Positions 37,123 to 46,231 are shown, numbered from the stretch's first letter. The stretch: DNA of 64,000 nt from Actinospica acidithermotolerans (GCF_018139625.1 NZ_JAGSOH010000029.1:1-64000); one strand, 5' to 3'. The notes: generated by a model from the letters alone, not told the origin. Translations and numbers: made by a program.

Positions 37123-38832
37123 ATGAGGCGCACAAAGATCCTCGCCGCCGGCGCGGCGATAGGCTTGGCCGCCGCGGTGGCCGGCTGCAGCTCGACCAAG
37201 CACACCGGGGCGTCCGGGGGCTCGAACGCCTCCGGCAACGCCGTCCCGGCGCTCAGCGCGAACCTCAAGGCAGGCGGCACGGTCACCATCGCGAACGAGA
37301 CCGGCGCCACCTGGAACTGCCAGTTCAACCCGCTCACCACGAACCAGCAGGAGGCGAACGGCTACCTCTACGAGTCGCTCCTGTACGTCAACCCCCTGCA
37401 GAGCACCGCGGCCCCGACGCCGATGCTGGCGACCGGCTACAGCTGGAACTCCACCGACACCCAGCTCACCTTCGACATCCGCCCGGGCGTGAAGTGGAGC
37501 GACGGCACCGCCTTCTCGGCCCAGGACGTCGCCTACACCTTCAACCTCGTCAAGCAGTACAGCTCGCTGGACACCTTCGCGCTGTGGACGGCGCCCGCCG
37601 GCGGCGGCGCCGGACTGACCGGCGTGACCGCGAGCGGCGACAAGGTCACGATGACCTTCTCGGCCAACGCGTCGGTGTTCTTCTACGACGTGGCCAACAT
37701 GATGCCGATCGTGCCCGAGCACATCTGGTCGAAGGTCGGCAACCCGACCAACTACACCGACACCAAGCCCGTCGGCACCGGGCCCTTCGTGGTCAGCTCG
37801 TGCAGCGCGGACAACATCAAGTACACCGCGAACAAGACGTACTGGATGCCGAACGAGCCGCACGTCCAGACGATCGACTACCCGGCCTACCTGAGCAACG
37901 ACCCGGCGAACAACGACCTGGCCAGCGGCAAGGCGAACTGGGGCGGCCAGTACATCCCGAGCGTCAACAGCTTCTACGTGTCGAAGTCCACGAACAACCA
38001 CATCTGGTCGCCGCCGGTCGCCAACGTGTCGCTGATCCCGAACACGGCCCAGGGCCCGACCGCGAACCTCGGCGTGCGCCAGGCCATCGCCTACGCCCTC
38101 GACCGCGCGCAGATCGCCTCGATCGGCGAGCAGGGCGAGGAGCCGGCGGCGAACCAGACCGGCGTGGTCACCCCGACCTTCAACGCGTTCCTGAACTCCT
38201 CGGCGCTCTCCTCCTCGGGCTACGCGTCGCAGAACCTGACGAAGGCCGCCGCCGCGCTCAAGACCGCCGGCTACTCGCCCTCGCACCCGCTCAGCCTGAC
38301 CGTCAAGACCGTGACCGGCTACACCGACTGGGACGCCGACCTGCAGGTGATCAAGCAGGAGCTCGCGGGCATCGGCATCGACGTCACCGTGCTCGACGAG
38401 GCGGACAACACGTTCACCAGCGACCTGCAGAACGGCAACTTCCAGGTCATCATGTACGGCCCGCCCGCCGGCCCGACGCCGTACTACGAACTGCACCTGA
38501 TGCTCGACTCGGCCAACGACCAGGCGATCGGCACCGCCGCGCAGGGCGACTACGGCCGCTACAAGAACTCCGCGGTGGACGCGGCCTTCGGCCAGTACGC
38601 CGCCGCCACGTCGGCCTCCGCGCAGCAGGCGGCGCTCGAGCAGGTCGAGACCTACATGATCAACGACGTGCCGCTGATCCCGGTCGTCGAGTCCGTGGAC
38701 TGGTACCAGTACTCCACCGCCGACCTCGAGGGCTGGCCGTCCGCGGCCGACGCCTACGCGCAGCCCTCGCCCTGGACGTACCCGGATGTCGAGCAGGTGC
38801 TGCTGCGCCTGTACTCGAAGAGCGCTCAGTAA
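37123..38832 (+). CDS. ABC transporter substrate-binding lipoprotein, family 5
   Basis: A 569-residue lipoprotein of the oligopeptide/nickel/oligosaccharide-binding family 5. The signal peptide ends in AAAVAGC with the lipid-modified Cys22, followed by a Ser/Gly-rich linker. The fold shows LTFDIRPGVKWSDGTAFSAQ, DVAYTFNLVKQ and MPIVPEHIWSKVG, typical of the family. The ATG is at 37123. Family 5 proteins bind peptides, but several bind beta-glucans or chito-oligosaccharides. The neighbouring glycosidase and kinase make a sugar ligand likely. Confidence 0.88.
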   Translation: MRRTKILAAGAAIGLAAAVAGCSSTKHTGASGGSNASGNAVPALSANLKAGGTVTIANETGATWNCQFNPLTTNQQEANGYLYESLLYVNPLQSTAAPTPMLATGYSWNSTDTQLTFDIRPGVKWSDGTAFSAQDVAYTFNLVKQYSSLDTFALWTAPAGGGAGLTGVTASGDKVTMTFSANASVFFYDVANMMPIVPEHIWSKVGNPTNYTDTKPVGTGPFVVSSCSADNIKYTANKTYWMPNEPHVQTIDYPAYLSNDPANNDLASGKANWGGQYIPSVNSFYVSKSTNNHIWSPPVANVSLIPNTAQGPTANLGVRQAIAYALDRAQIASIGEQGEEPAANQTGVVTPTFNAFLNSSALSSSGYASQNLTKAAAALKTAGYSPSHPLSLTVKTVTGYTDWDADLQVIKQELAGIGIDVTVLDEADNTFTSDLQNGNFQVIMYGPPAGPTPYYELHLMLDSANDQAIGTAAQGDYGRYKNSAVDAAFGQYAAATSASAQQAALEQVETYMINDVPLIPVVESVDWYQYSTADLEGWPSAADAYAQPSPWTYPDVEQVLLRLYSKSAQ

Positions 38833-38837
38833 TCGCG

Positions 38838-38881
38838 CGCCGGGTGCGGACGCCGGCGTCTGCCGGCGTCCGCACCCGGCG
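38838..38881 (+). terminator. Perfect 20-bp-stem hairpin between binding protein and permease genes
   Basis: Arms at 38838-38857 and 38862-38881 are exactly complementary over 20 bp with a 4-nt loop. It starts 5 bp after the binding-protein stop and ends 24 bp before the permease start. Such hairpins usually stabilise or partly terminate the transcript so that the binding protein is made in excess. Confidence 0.75.
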
Positions 38882-38905
38882 ATCAACGAAGGATCGTGAC
38901 ACGCC

Positions 38906-39892
38906 GTGAGATTCGTCGTGCGCCGACTGAGCATGTTCCTGTTCACGCTCTGGGCGGCAATGACTCTGAACTTCTTCATCCCGCGCTTCATGCCGGGCAA
39001 TCCAGTGCAGGCGCTCCAGGCGCGCATCCGCGTGAAGGAGTCCCCCGCCGCCCTCGCGTCGATCCTGTCCAGCTTCGGCTACAAGCCGAACGCCGGGCTG
39101 GTCCCGCAGTACCTCACCTACCTCAAGGACATGCTCACCGGCCAGTGGGGCGCCTCCATCGGCCTCTCGCTCGGCGAACCGGTCCGCGACATCATCCTCC
39201 AGGCTGCGCCCTGGACGCTCGGGCTGATCGGCCTGACCACGGTCGTCGCGTTCGCGCTGGGCAACGTGGCGGGCATCGTGGCCGGCTGGCGGCGCGGCGG
39301 CACGCTCGACTCGTGGCTGCCCTCGACGCTCGTGGTCACCGCGAACCTGCCGTACTACTGGGTCGGCATGCTGCTGATCCTGCTGTTCGCCACGACGCTC
39401 AACTGGCTGCCCCCCGACTTCAACTACGACCCGACGATCCTGCCCGGCTTCTCGCCCGGCTTCATCGGCAGCGTCCTGCAGCACGCCGTGCTGCCCGCGT
39501 TCACGCTGCTGGTCACCTCGATCGGCGGCTGGATCCTGACGATGCGCAATAACATGATCACCACGGTGGCCGAGGACTACGTGCGGATGGCCCGCGCGAA
39601 GGGCCTCGCCGACCGGAAGATCATGTTCGGCTACGCGGCCCGCAACGCGATGCTGCCGAACATCTCCGGCTTCGCGATGTCGCTCGGCTTCGTGCTCTCC
39701 GGCTCGGTGCTCGTCGAGTACGTGTTCAACTACCCGGGCCTCGGCTACCAGCTGCTGAACGCCGTGGACAACAACGACTACCCGCTGATGCAGGTGCTGT
39801 TCATGCTCTACACCGTCGCGGTTCTGGTCGCGCTGCTGGCCGCGGACTTCTTCATGGTGTGGCTCGACCCGCGCGCCCGAGAGAAGGGGTGA
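38906..39892 (+). CDS. ABC transporter permease, DppB/OppB type
   Basis: A 328-residue permease with about six membrane helices and the cytoplasmic EAA-like loop VRMARAKGLADRKIMFGYAA. The N-terminus VRRLSMFLFTLWAAMTLNFF matches the DppB/OppB subfamily, with the long periplasmic loop after helix 1. GTG start with GAAGGAT upstream. It pairs with the next permease. Confidence 0.9.
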   Translation: MRFVVRRLSMFLFTLWAAMTLNFFIPRFMPGNPVQALQARIRVKESPAALASILSSFGYKPNAGLVPQYLTYLKDMLTGQWGASIGLSLGEPVRDIILQAAPWTLGLIGLTTVVAFALGNVAGIVAGWRRGGTLDSWLPSTLVVTANLPYYWVGMLLILLFATTLNWLPPDFNYDPTILPGFSPGFIGSVLQHAVLPAFTLLVTSIGGWILTMRNNMITTVAEDYVRMARAKGLADRKIMFGYAARNAMLPNISGFAMSLGFVLSGSVLVEYVFNYPGLGYQLLNAVDNNDYPLMQVLFMLYTVAVLVALLAADFFMVWLDPRAREKG

Positions 39893-39900
39893 GGCGCACG

Positions 39901-40824
39901 ATGAAGTTCGCTTCCCTGGTCAAGAACCGCAAGGCCCTGATCGGCCTGATCCTGTTCGGGATCACCGTCGTGGTGTCCCTGTTCCCCGGCCTGTTCGCGT
40001 CGCAGTCCGACGCGGACGTGATCGGCGCCTTCGCGCCGAACCTCGGCCCGTCCACCGCGCACCTGCTCGGCACCACGTCGTACGGCGAGGACATCTTCAG
40101 CCAGCTCGTCTTCGGCGCGCGCCAGGTGCTGGTGATCGCGCTGGCGGCGGGCGGGTTCGCCACCGTGCTGTCCGTGCTGATCGGGATCACCGCCGCGTAC
40201 CTCGGCGGCGTCGTGGACGAGTTCCTGTCGCTGATCACGAACGTGGTGCTGATCCTGCCGACGTTCCCGCTGATGATCATCCTGGCCCGGTACGCGGGCA
40301 CCTCGAACTGGGTGATGATCTTCGTGCTGGTGGCCACGGGCTGGTCGTACGGCGCGAACCAGATGCGCGCGCAGGCGCTCTCGCTGCGCAACCGGGACTT
40401 CCTGGAGGCCGCGCGGGTGCGCGGCGAGCGGCGCGCGTACGTCATCCTGTTCGAGATGATGCCGACGATGACCTCGCTCATCGTCGCCAACTTCCTCGGC
40501 TCGGCGCTCTACTCGGTGCTCGCCGCCTCGGGCCTGCAGTTCATCGGCCTGGGCAACCGGAGCTCGGACAGCTGGGGCACGATGCTCTACTGGGCCGACA
40601 GCCAGGAGGCGCTGCAGGCCGGCAACGCGATGTGGATCATCGCGCCGGGCCTGGCGATCGCCGTGCTGAGCGCCGCGTTCGCGCTGATGAACTACGCCTT
40701 CGACGAGATCGGCAACCCGGCGCTGCGCCCGGTGCGCCGCAAGGACGTGCGCAGGGCGAAGAAGGGCGCCGCGGCGCTCGAGGAGAAGGGAGCGGGCCAT
40801 GACGCCTACGTCGAGGCCGTCTGA
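39901..40824 (+). CDS. ABC transporter permease, DppC/OppC type
   Basis: A 307-residue permease with six helices and the coupling loop FLEAARVRGERRAYVILFEM. The N-terminal region KNRKALIGLILFGITVVVSL and the LGTTSYGEDIFSQL segment are DppC/OppC signatures. The ATG lies 8 bp after the previous stop. Its 3' end overlaps the next ATPase gene by 26 nt. Confidence 0.9.
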   Translation: MKFASLVKNRKALIGLILFGITVVVSLFPGLFASQSDADVIGAFAPNLGPSTAHLLGTTSYGEDIFSQLVFGARQVLVIALAAGGFATVLSVLIGITAAYLGGVVDEFLSLITNVVLILPTFPLMIILARYAGTSNWVMIFVLVATGWSYGANQMRAQALSLRNRDFLEAARVRGERRAYVILFEMMPTMTSLIVANFLGSALYSVLAASGLQFIGLGNRSSDSWGTMLYWADSQEALQAGNAMWIIAPGLAIAVLSAAFALMNYAFDEIGNPALRPVRRKDVRRAKKGAAALEEKGAGHDAYVEAV

Positions 40825-41842
40825 GGACACGGCCGCGCTGCTCGATGTGCGCGACCTGCGGATCGTCTACGACTCGCCGCGCGGCCCGGTGGAGGCCTGC
40901 TCCGGGGTGAACCTGACGGTGCGTCCGGGCGAGTTCGTCGGCATCGTCGGCGAATCCGGCTGCGGCAAGTCCACGCTGCTGTTCGGCATCGCGCAGCTGC
41001 ACACCGCCCCCGCGCGGATCGCCGGCGGCGAGGTGCTCTTCCTGGGCAAGGACCTCGTCACCCTGCCGCCGAAGGAGCTGGGCGACCTGCGCTGGCGCAA
41101 CCTGGCGGTCGTGATGCAGAGTGCGATGAACGCGCTGAACCCGGTGCGCACGATCGGGGACCAGTTCGAGGACGCGATCCTGGCGCACGAGAAGTGGACC
41201 GACGAGCGCATCCGCGAGCGCTCCGCCGAGGTGCTGCGCCTGGTCGCGATCGACCCCGTGCACCTGGGCAGCTATCCGCACCAGCTGTCCGGCGGCATGC
41301 GGCAGCGCGCGATGATCGCGATGGCCCTGCTGTTCACGCCGGACCTGATCGTCATGGACGAGCCGACCTCCGCGCTCGACGTGGTGGCGCAGCGTTCGCT
41401 GATGGTGCAGATCAAGGAACTGCAGCAGAAGCTGGGCTTCGCGGTCGTCTTCGTCACGCACGACATGTCCCTGGTGAGCCACTTCTCGGACCGGCTGCTG
41501 GTGATGTACGCGGGCCAGGTCGTCGAGTTCGGCCCGACCCGCACGGTCTTCGACACCCCCTCGCACCCGTACAGCCGCTCCCTGCTCGACGCCTTCCCGT
41601 CGATCCGCGGCCCGAAGGTCCCGCTGCTCGGCATCCCCGGCGACCCGCCGAACCTGGCGGACCCGCCGGCAGGATGCCGCTTCAACCCGCGCTGCCCGGT
41701 GGTCCAGGACGCGTGCCGCAGCGAGGCCCCCGAGCTCTACCCGCTCGAAGCGTCGCCCGGCGTGCAATCCCGCTGCCTCGCGCACCGTCCGACCGATCCG
41801 ATCGACATCTCCTCTCCCGCCACGGAGGTGACGGCGTCATGA
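40799..41842 (+). CDS. ABC transporter ATPase, DppD/OppD type
   Basis: A 347-residue ATPase with Walker [15 protein letters not shown], signature [17 protein letters not shown], Walker [13 protein letters not shown] and H-loop [10 protein letters not shown]. The C-terminal oligopeptide-transporter domain carries [15 protein letters not shown], a [4Fe-4S]-type Cys motif of this subfamily. It starts inside the end of the permease gene and overlaps the next ATPase by 4 nt. Confidence 0.93.
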   Translation: MTPTSRPSEDTAALLDVRDLRIVYDSPRGPVEACSGVNLTVRPGEFVGIVGESGCGKSTLLFGIAQLHTAPARIAGGEVLFLGKDLVTLPPKELGDLRWRNLAVVMQSAMNALNPVRTIGDQFEDAILAHEKWTDERIRERSAEVLRLVAIDPVHLGSYPHQLSGGMRQRAMIAMALLFTPDLIVMDEPTSALDVVAQRSLMVQIKELQQKLGFAVVFVTHDMSLVSHFSDRLLVMYAGQVVEFGPTRTVFDTPSHPYSRSLLDAFPSIRGPKVPLLGIPGDPPNLADPPAGCRFNPRCPVVQDACRSEAPELYPLEASPGVQSRCLAHRPTDPIDISSPATEVTAS

Positions 41843-42831
41843 GCCCCCTGCTCGAGACGAAGGACCTCAGCCGCCACTTCAAGGTCGGCGGCAAGCTCTT
41901 CTCGCACCGACTGCTGCACGCCGTCGACGACGTGAACCTGACGATCAACGAGCGCGAGATCGTCGCGCTGGTCGGCGAGAGCGGCAGCGGCAAGAGCACC
42001 ATGGCCCGCCTGCTCGCGCAGGTGTACAAGCCGACCGCCGGCCAGATCACGTTCCAGGGCAAGGACCTCGCGCAGCTGCGCGGCCGCAAGCAGCACCTGC
42101 AGTACCGCAGCGACGTGCCCATGGTCTTCCAGGACCCGTTCGCCTCGCTCAACCCGGTCTACAAGGTCTCGCACGGCATCAAGCGCGGCCTGAAGCTGCA
42201 CCGCCCCGAACTGTCCGCGCAGGAGCGGCACCAGGAGCTGCTGCGCGTCGTCGCGGCGGTGGGCCTCAACCCGCCCGAAGAGATCATCGAGCGCTACCCC
42301 TACGAGCTCAGCGGCGGCCAGCGCCAGCGCATCGGCTTCGCCCAGGCCCTGGCCTACCGCCCGAAGCTGATCCTCGCCGACGAGCCCGTCTCCATGCTCG
42401 ACGTCTCGATCCGCATCGGCCTGCTGAACGTCATGGCGAAGCTGCGGGACGAGGAGGGCGTGTCCATCCTCTACATCACCCACGACATCGCGAGCGCGAG
42501 GTACGTCTCCGACCGCGTCATGGTGATGTACGGAGGCCACGTCGTCGAATCCGGTCCCACCGAGTCTCTCCTCGCGGACCCTCAGCACCCGTACACCCAG
42601 CTCCTGCTCTCCGCCGTGCCCGACCCCCGAGCCCCGCTGGAGGTGACCACGGAGGCGGCCAAGGCAGAGCCCCCGGCCGTCATCGACCCCAAGCCCGGCT
42701 GCCGCTTCCGCGCCCGCTGCCCTCTCGCCGTCGACGTGTGCGCCCATGTGACGCCGGTGCTCCGGCCTGTGGTGCCGGAGCACGCGGCAGCCTGTCACGT
42801 GACGGCACCGGCGGAGGTGGCTGCGGCTTAG
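41839..42831 (+). CDS. ABC transporter ATPase, DppF/OppF type
   Basis: A 330-residue ATPase with Walker A VGESGSGKSTMARLL, signature YELSGGQRQRIGFAQAL, Walker B LILADEPVSMLD and the C-terminal GCRFRARCPLAVDVCAHV. The DppF/OppF-like SRHFKVGGKLFSHRLLHAVD N-terminus is present. Its ATG overlaps the stop of the previous gene. It is the last gene before a strong hairpin, closing the uptake operon. Confidence 0.93.
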   Translation: MSPLLETKDLSRHFKVGGKLFSHRLLHAVDDVNLTINEREIVALVGESGSGKSTMARLLAQVYKPTAGQITFQGKDLAQLRGRKQHLQYRSDVPMVFQDPFASLNPVYKVSHGIKRGLKLHRPELSAQERHQELLRVVAAVGLNPPEEIIERYPYELSGGQRQRIGFAQALAYRPKLILADEPVSMLDVSIRIGLLNVMAKLRDEEGVSILYITHDIASARYVSDRVMVMYGGHVVESGPTESLLADPQHPYTQLLLSAVPDPRAPLEVTTEAAKAEPPAVIDPKPGCRFRARCPLAVDVCAHVTPVLRPVVPEHAAACHVTAPAEVAAA

Positions 42832-42844
42832 GGATGTACCTCTG

Positions 42845-42887
42845 CATCGGGTCGTGTCCGCAATCATCGCGCGGACACGACCCGATG
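42845..42887. terminator. Strong hairpin ending the transporter operon
   Basis: Perfect 17-bp arms (42845-42861, 42871-42887) with a 9-nt loop lie 13 bp after the last ATPase stop. The XRE regulator gene converges from the other side, 84 bp away, so it may work in both directions. Confidence 0.8.
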
Positions 42888-42971
42888 GTCTGAGAATCCA
42901 CCTGGAGCTGTTCGGGCACGTCAAGACCAGCAAGAAGCGCACCAAATTGGGTGCGCAGCCTGGTTGGCAGG

Positions 42972-43709
42972 CTACAGGGCCGACTCCACCGTGATCACGA
43001 TCGTGCTGAGGCCGTGGCGCAGGTCGCGGAAGACGAGGCAGCCGTCCCGGTCGACCATCTTCCACACCGCGAAGCTCGTACCGGCGACCAGCGGGGCGCG
43101 CAAGGGGACGCTGACGTCGACCACTTCTCCGGGTTCGGTGCGCGGGATCGGGACGCTTGGCGCAGATGCGAGGACCGTCGGGCCGTCACACGGGCCGACA
43201 CGTGCCAGTTGCATGCCCACCCAGGGTTGGCCGCCGTCGTTCCGGATGCGCCAAGTCTTGGTGATCTCCGCGCCCCGCTCGACTACTGCGCCGTCCGGTG
43301 TCACGTCCGCTATAAAGCTGCTGCGCTCGCCGTGAACTCCGACCGCGGCTCCGGATGGTTCCTCCGTCGGCCAAAGTTGTAGCGGAGTCTGCCCTGGCGG
43401 CAGGGGCCTGCCCCCGATCATGGGAGCTCGGGCTGTCAGGTACATCGTGCTCAGCATCCCGTCACCGCCGAAACACGTGTCGTAGCGGGTCACCAGTACA
43501 TGGCTGGGCCGATCGCGTCCGCGCTCCACCAGGGAGAGGTGGCTCTTGCTCGCGCCTACCCTTTCGGCAGCGGCGGCGAGGCTGGCCCCCGCCCGTTCAC
43601 GCAGGAGCCTCATCGAGTGCCCGAGCAGTAGCCAGGTTTCGCTCTTGTCGACCAAGATCCGATTCACCCCCACGTTTGGGCATCGCCAAACCTCATCAGC
43701 AGCGTACAT
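42972..43709 (-). CDS. XRE-family regulator with NBR1 FW-like (four-tryptophan) domain
   Basis: A protein of about 245 residues. An N-terminal helix-turn-helix of the XRE type (MRLLRERAGASLAAAAERVG, then ASKSHLSLVERGRDRPS) is followed by an Ig-like domain (VVERGAEITKTWRIRNDGGQ, then PGEVVDVSVPLRAPLVAG). The latter resembles the NBR1 FW domain, known in eukaryotic autophagy receptors and found in some bacterial DNA-binding proteins. The start is uncertain: the ATG at 43709 is used, but GTG codons near 43667 are possible, and the frame is open to 43874. An inverted repeat TTTGG-N6-CCAAA at 43675-43690 could be an autoregulatory site. It borders an atypical patch on its upstream side. Confidence 0.6.
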   Translation of the reverse strand: MYAADEVWRCPNVGVNRILVDKSETWLLLGHSMRLLRERAGASLAAAAERVGASKSHLSLVERGRDRPSHVLVTRYDTCFGGDGMLSTMYLTARAPMIGGRPLPPGQTPLQLWPTEEPSGAAVGVHGERSSFIADVTPDGAVVERGAEITKTWRIRNDGGQPWVGMQLARVGPCDGPTVLASAPSVPIPRTEPGEVVDVSVPLRAPLVAGTSFAVWKMVDRDGCLVFRDLRHGLSTIVITVESAL

Positions 43710-43979
43710 TCTGGCAAGTGTCCGAGGCGAGAATATCCCTGATCCGGCGACGCGGCTTCCTACTCTGAGATGTACAGGCGTCCAGGGAAAGGAGAGTTTG
43801 GTTCCGCGCAGCGCACAGCCCGTTCTGCTCCTGCTCTGACCACGCACCCTGCCAGTCGTACGAATGTCGCCCATCAGACCCCGGCAACATCACAGGCCAC
43901 ACCAATCTCGCAGGCGGCCAGGGCAGTAGATTTTTTCGCACCACTTATTGCGGCATCTGTAGAGGTGAGGAGGAAATTC
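43710..43979. other. Gene-free, AT-richer stretch between the divergent XRE and zinc-ribbon genes
   Basis: No convincing ORF is found in these 270 bp; the plus-strand frame open from 43770 has no recognisable protein before 43980. The stretch holds a T6 run (TAGATTTTTTCGC) and is visibly poorer in GC than its surroundings near the right end. It probably holds the promoters of both neighbouring genes. Confidence 0.5.
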
Positions 43980-44141
43980 GTGACCGTGCACGAGGAGCGT
44001 TATTGCCCTCAATGCAAAAAGAAAGTTAGAATGATTCGCTGCGAAGTCTGCAAGGGGAGGGGCGGCACCGCGACAACGCAGTGTCGTAATGCGTGCAAGC
44101 AGCATGGCTGGCTGTGCCCTAAGCATGGCAAGGACTACTGA
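43980..44141 (+). CDS. Small zinc-ribbon protein, unknown function
   Basis: A 53-residue protein from the GTG at 43980, with AGGAGGAAATTC placed ideally upstream. It has three metal-ligand pairs: RYCPQCKKK, IRCEVCKGRGG and a C-terminal CRNACKQHGWLCPKHGK. The middle CxxCxGxG resembles one half of a DnaJ zinc finger. Codons ending in A or T (AAA, TAT, ATT, AGA) are much more frequent than in neighbouring genes, suggesting foreign origin. It precedes another unknown gene by 91 bp. It may bind nucleic acid or protein; no family name can be given. Confidence 0.6.
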   Translation: MTVHEERYCPQCKKKVRMIRCEVCKGRGGTATTQCRNACKQHGWLCPKHGKDY

Positions 44142-44232
44142 AAGATAAGCCGCGGCCAGGCCGCGCGAATTTCCGCGGTTCCGCAATCTCGTATTTAGTT
44201 TCAGCTGGGGCAAAGGCATCTTGGAGGTCGTA

Positions 44233-44673
44233 ATGCGGCAAAAGGGCGTCGTTTTCACTACAACGCTGGATATACCGGCGTTGGCCAATGTCTTCAAGGG
44301 AACGGGCGAGGCCGCCATGGGCGGGGTGAGGAGGGTACTCAAGGTGGCCCCCCGGCTGACCGGAGCGGGAGATAAGATTGGTTTCTACACGCCGAAGTTC
44401 GACCCGGTTTGGTCCGGCGTACAGGAGCAGCCCGACTTTGCGGTGGGGGTAAACATCCTCAAGTTTGGCCCAGGTTTCGCTCCCGGCAGCGGTCCGGGTG
44501 ACGGTACGCACGTTCACATGTATGTGAAGAACAATGGAAATGCGCGCAACGTTGAACTGGTAGCCCAGCATGGGATGACGGATGCCAGGCTTGCCACCAA
44601 GCTCGTCTCGCGATTCCTTGATTCGTTTCGGGCGGCGGACCCAGGTCTGAGAATCAACGAATCAAACATCTGA
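44233..44673 (+). CDS. Protein of unknown function in the low-GC patch
   Basis: A 146-residue protein that I do not recognise. GGAGG lies 7 bp before the ATG at 44233, so it is likely translated. It starts RQKGVVFTTTLDIPALANVF, has a Gly/Pro-rich middle (FGPGFAPGSGPGDGTHVHMY) and an amphipathic C-terminal helix (RLATKLVSRFLDSFRAADPG). No signal peptide or membrane segment is seen. Codon use is less GC-biased than the neighbours. It may form a small unit with the zinc-ribbon gene upstream. The 223 bp between it and the helicase gene hold no recognisable element. Confidence 0.55.
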   Translation: MRQKGVVFTTTLDIPALANVFKGTGEAAMGGVRRVLKVAPRLTGAGDKIGFYTPKFDPVWSGVQEQPDFAVGVNILKFGPGFAPGSGPGDGTHVHMYVKNNGNARNVELVAQHGMTDARLATKLVSRFLDSFRAADPGLRINESNI

Positions 44674-44896
44674 GTCCGTGCCCACCGCCGAACCCGCTGC
44701 AAAACGCAGACTGACGCCACCGCAGGCAGCCGACGCGGAGTGAGCCCGCTGGGACCGGGGCGGGCGGGTGGGTAACGCACAGCACGCCGAACCTACGAAC
44801 ACTGGCCCCAGCGGCACGACGCAGCGCCCATAACCACCCCGCTGCCGAGGCGAAAAATCACAGCGCCGACCACAGGAATCGCGGCCCGGTCTCTCC

Positions 44897-46231
44897 CTAT
44901 CCCGCGCCCAAGTGCGCAAGCACTGCCTGGTGCGCGGCCCAGCCGTCCGGAAACTTGACGGCGACGCCCAGGCGGACGGGCTCGGCGTGGGGGTGGGCGT
45001 CGAGGAGGTCGGCGATGCCGGCGCGGCCTACGACGATGCACGCGTGACGATGCCTCGATAGCAGGACGCAGAGGCGGCCGGTCTCGAGGTGGAAGGCGGT
45101 CGCGTCGCGGCGGCCGGACAGGGGGTGCAAGACGATGGTGACGTCGTACTCGCGGCCCTGGAGGCGGTTCGCGGTGTCGACGGTGACGTCGGCCAGGCCG
45201 CGTGCGGCTCGGTCGGGGCGGGCGAGAGCGGCGCGGACCGCGGCGGCCTGGTCGCGGTGGGCGGTGCCGATGGCGATGCGGTCGGGGGTGACTTCGCGCT
45301 CGTAGCCGGCGGCGCGGTCCACGGCGATGGCACGGCGCTGGACCAGGCGGTCCGCCAGCGCCGCGCAGGCCTCGACAGCCTCGGCGTCGGTGCGGATGGT
45401 GTGAGCGGCAGGGAGGCCGTGCCAGGACCAGCCGGTCTCGGCGGCCAGTTCGAGCGATTCGTCGAGATCGGAGGACGAGGCCGCGACCGCGAAGCTCAGG
45501 GCTCTGTCTTCCAGGTCGCTGCCCGCGTCGAACGGGGTGAAAGGGTAGAACGCCTTCGCGACCAGCGGCGCGGCCGTCGCGGGCAGGCGCCAGGAGTACG
45601 GGAGGCGGTGCACCGGCAGGTGCGGGTTGTGGGCGCGGACGACGGCTACGGCGCTGTCGCTCGGGTCCCAGGGCGATCCGGCCCACGCGTCCGTGTCGAC
45701 TGTCGCGAAGGGATCGAGTTGGCCGGGGTCGCCCACGAACAGGGCGGTGCCGTTCGCGAAGCGCGGGGCTACGGCGAGCAGGCCGTCGGAGCGCATCTGG
45801 TACGCCTCGTCGAGGATCGCCCAGGGGAACTCGCCCTCTTTGACCAGCGCCCACTTGGCGGCGGTGGCGAGGACGATGCCGGCCGCCGCGAGTTCGGGGA
45901 GCTTGGAGGAGAACGCCAGGTTCGGGCCGCGGAACGGGGCCAGCCGCTCGGGGACCTCGTAGTCGCCCGCGGTCAGGCGGCCGAGGACGAGCGCCGGGTG
46001 CTTCTGGGCGATCTTCTCGACGAGGTCGTCGACCTGCTCGTTCGTCTGGGCGACGATCATCACGCGCTCGCCGTCTCTGGCCAGGCGTTCGGAGAGTTCG
46101 ACGACGAGGGTGGACTTGCCGGCCCCGGGCGGCGAATCGACGATGACGCCGCGGTGGGCGCGGGAGAGCAGGTCGGCGGCCACGGCCTCGATGACGGCCC
46201 GCGCTTCAATGGATCGGGTTGACGCCGTCAT
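44897..46231 (-). CDS. Upf1-like SF1 DNA/RNA helicase
   Basis: A 444-residue SF1-type helicase. Motifs in order: Walker A VIVDSPPGAGKSTLVVEL, motif Ia VMIVAQTNEQVDDL, Walker B WAILDEAYQMRSDG, motif III LFVGDPGQLDPFA, motif IV YSWRLPATAAPLV, motif V TVDTANRLQGREYDVTIV and motif VI LLSRHRHACIVVGRAG. The helicase core is nearly the whole protein, without accessory domains. The ATG at 46231 is preceded by GAAGGGGG. It is the last gene of an operon with a Cas4-like nuclease and an unknown protein. It probably unwinds DNA in repair or defence; an RNA role cannot be excluded. Confidence 0.8.
   Translation of the reverse strand: MTASTRSIEARAVIEAVAADLLSRAHRGVIVDSPPGAGKSTLVVELSERLARDGERVMIVAQTNEQVDDLVEKIAQKHPALVLGRLTAGDYEVPERLAPFRGPNLAFSSKLPELAAAGIVLATAAKWALVKEGEFPWAILDEAYQMRSDGLLAVAPRFANGTALFVGDPGQLDPFATVDTDAWAGSPWDPSDSAVAVVRAHNPHLPVHRLPYSWRLPATAAPLVAKAFYPFTPFDAGSDLEDRALSFAVAASSSDLDESLELAAETGWSWHGLPAAHTIRTDAEAVEACAALADRLVQRRAIAVDRAAGYEREVTPDRIAIGTAHRDQAAAVRAALARPDRAARGLADVTVDTANRLQGREYDVTIVLHPLSGRRDATAFHLETGRLCVLLSRHRHACIVVGRAGIADLLDAHPHAEPVRLGVAVKFPDGWAAHQAVLAHLGAG

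Noticed and set aside
43770-43979. Extending the zinc-ribbon protein upstream to 43770
   Set aside because: The added segment is low in similarity and lacks a ribosome site, whereas AGGAGG stands 6 bp before the GTG at 43980.
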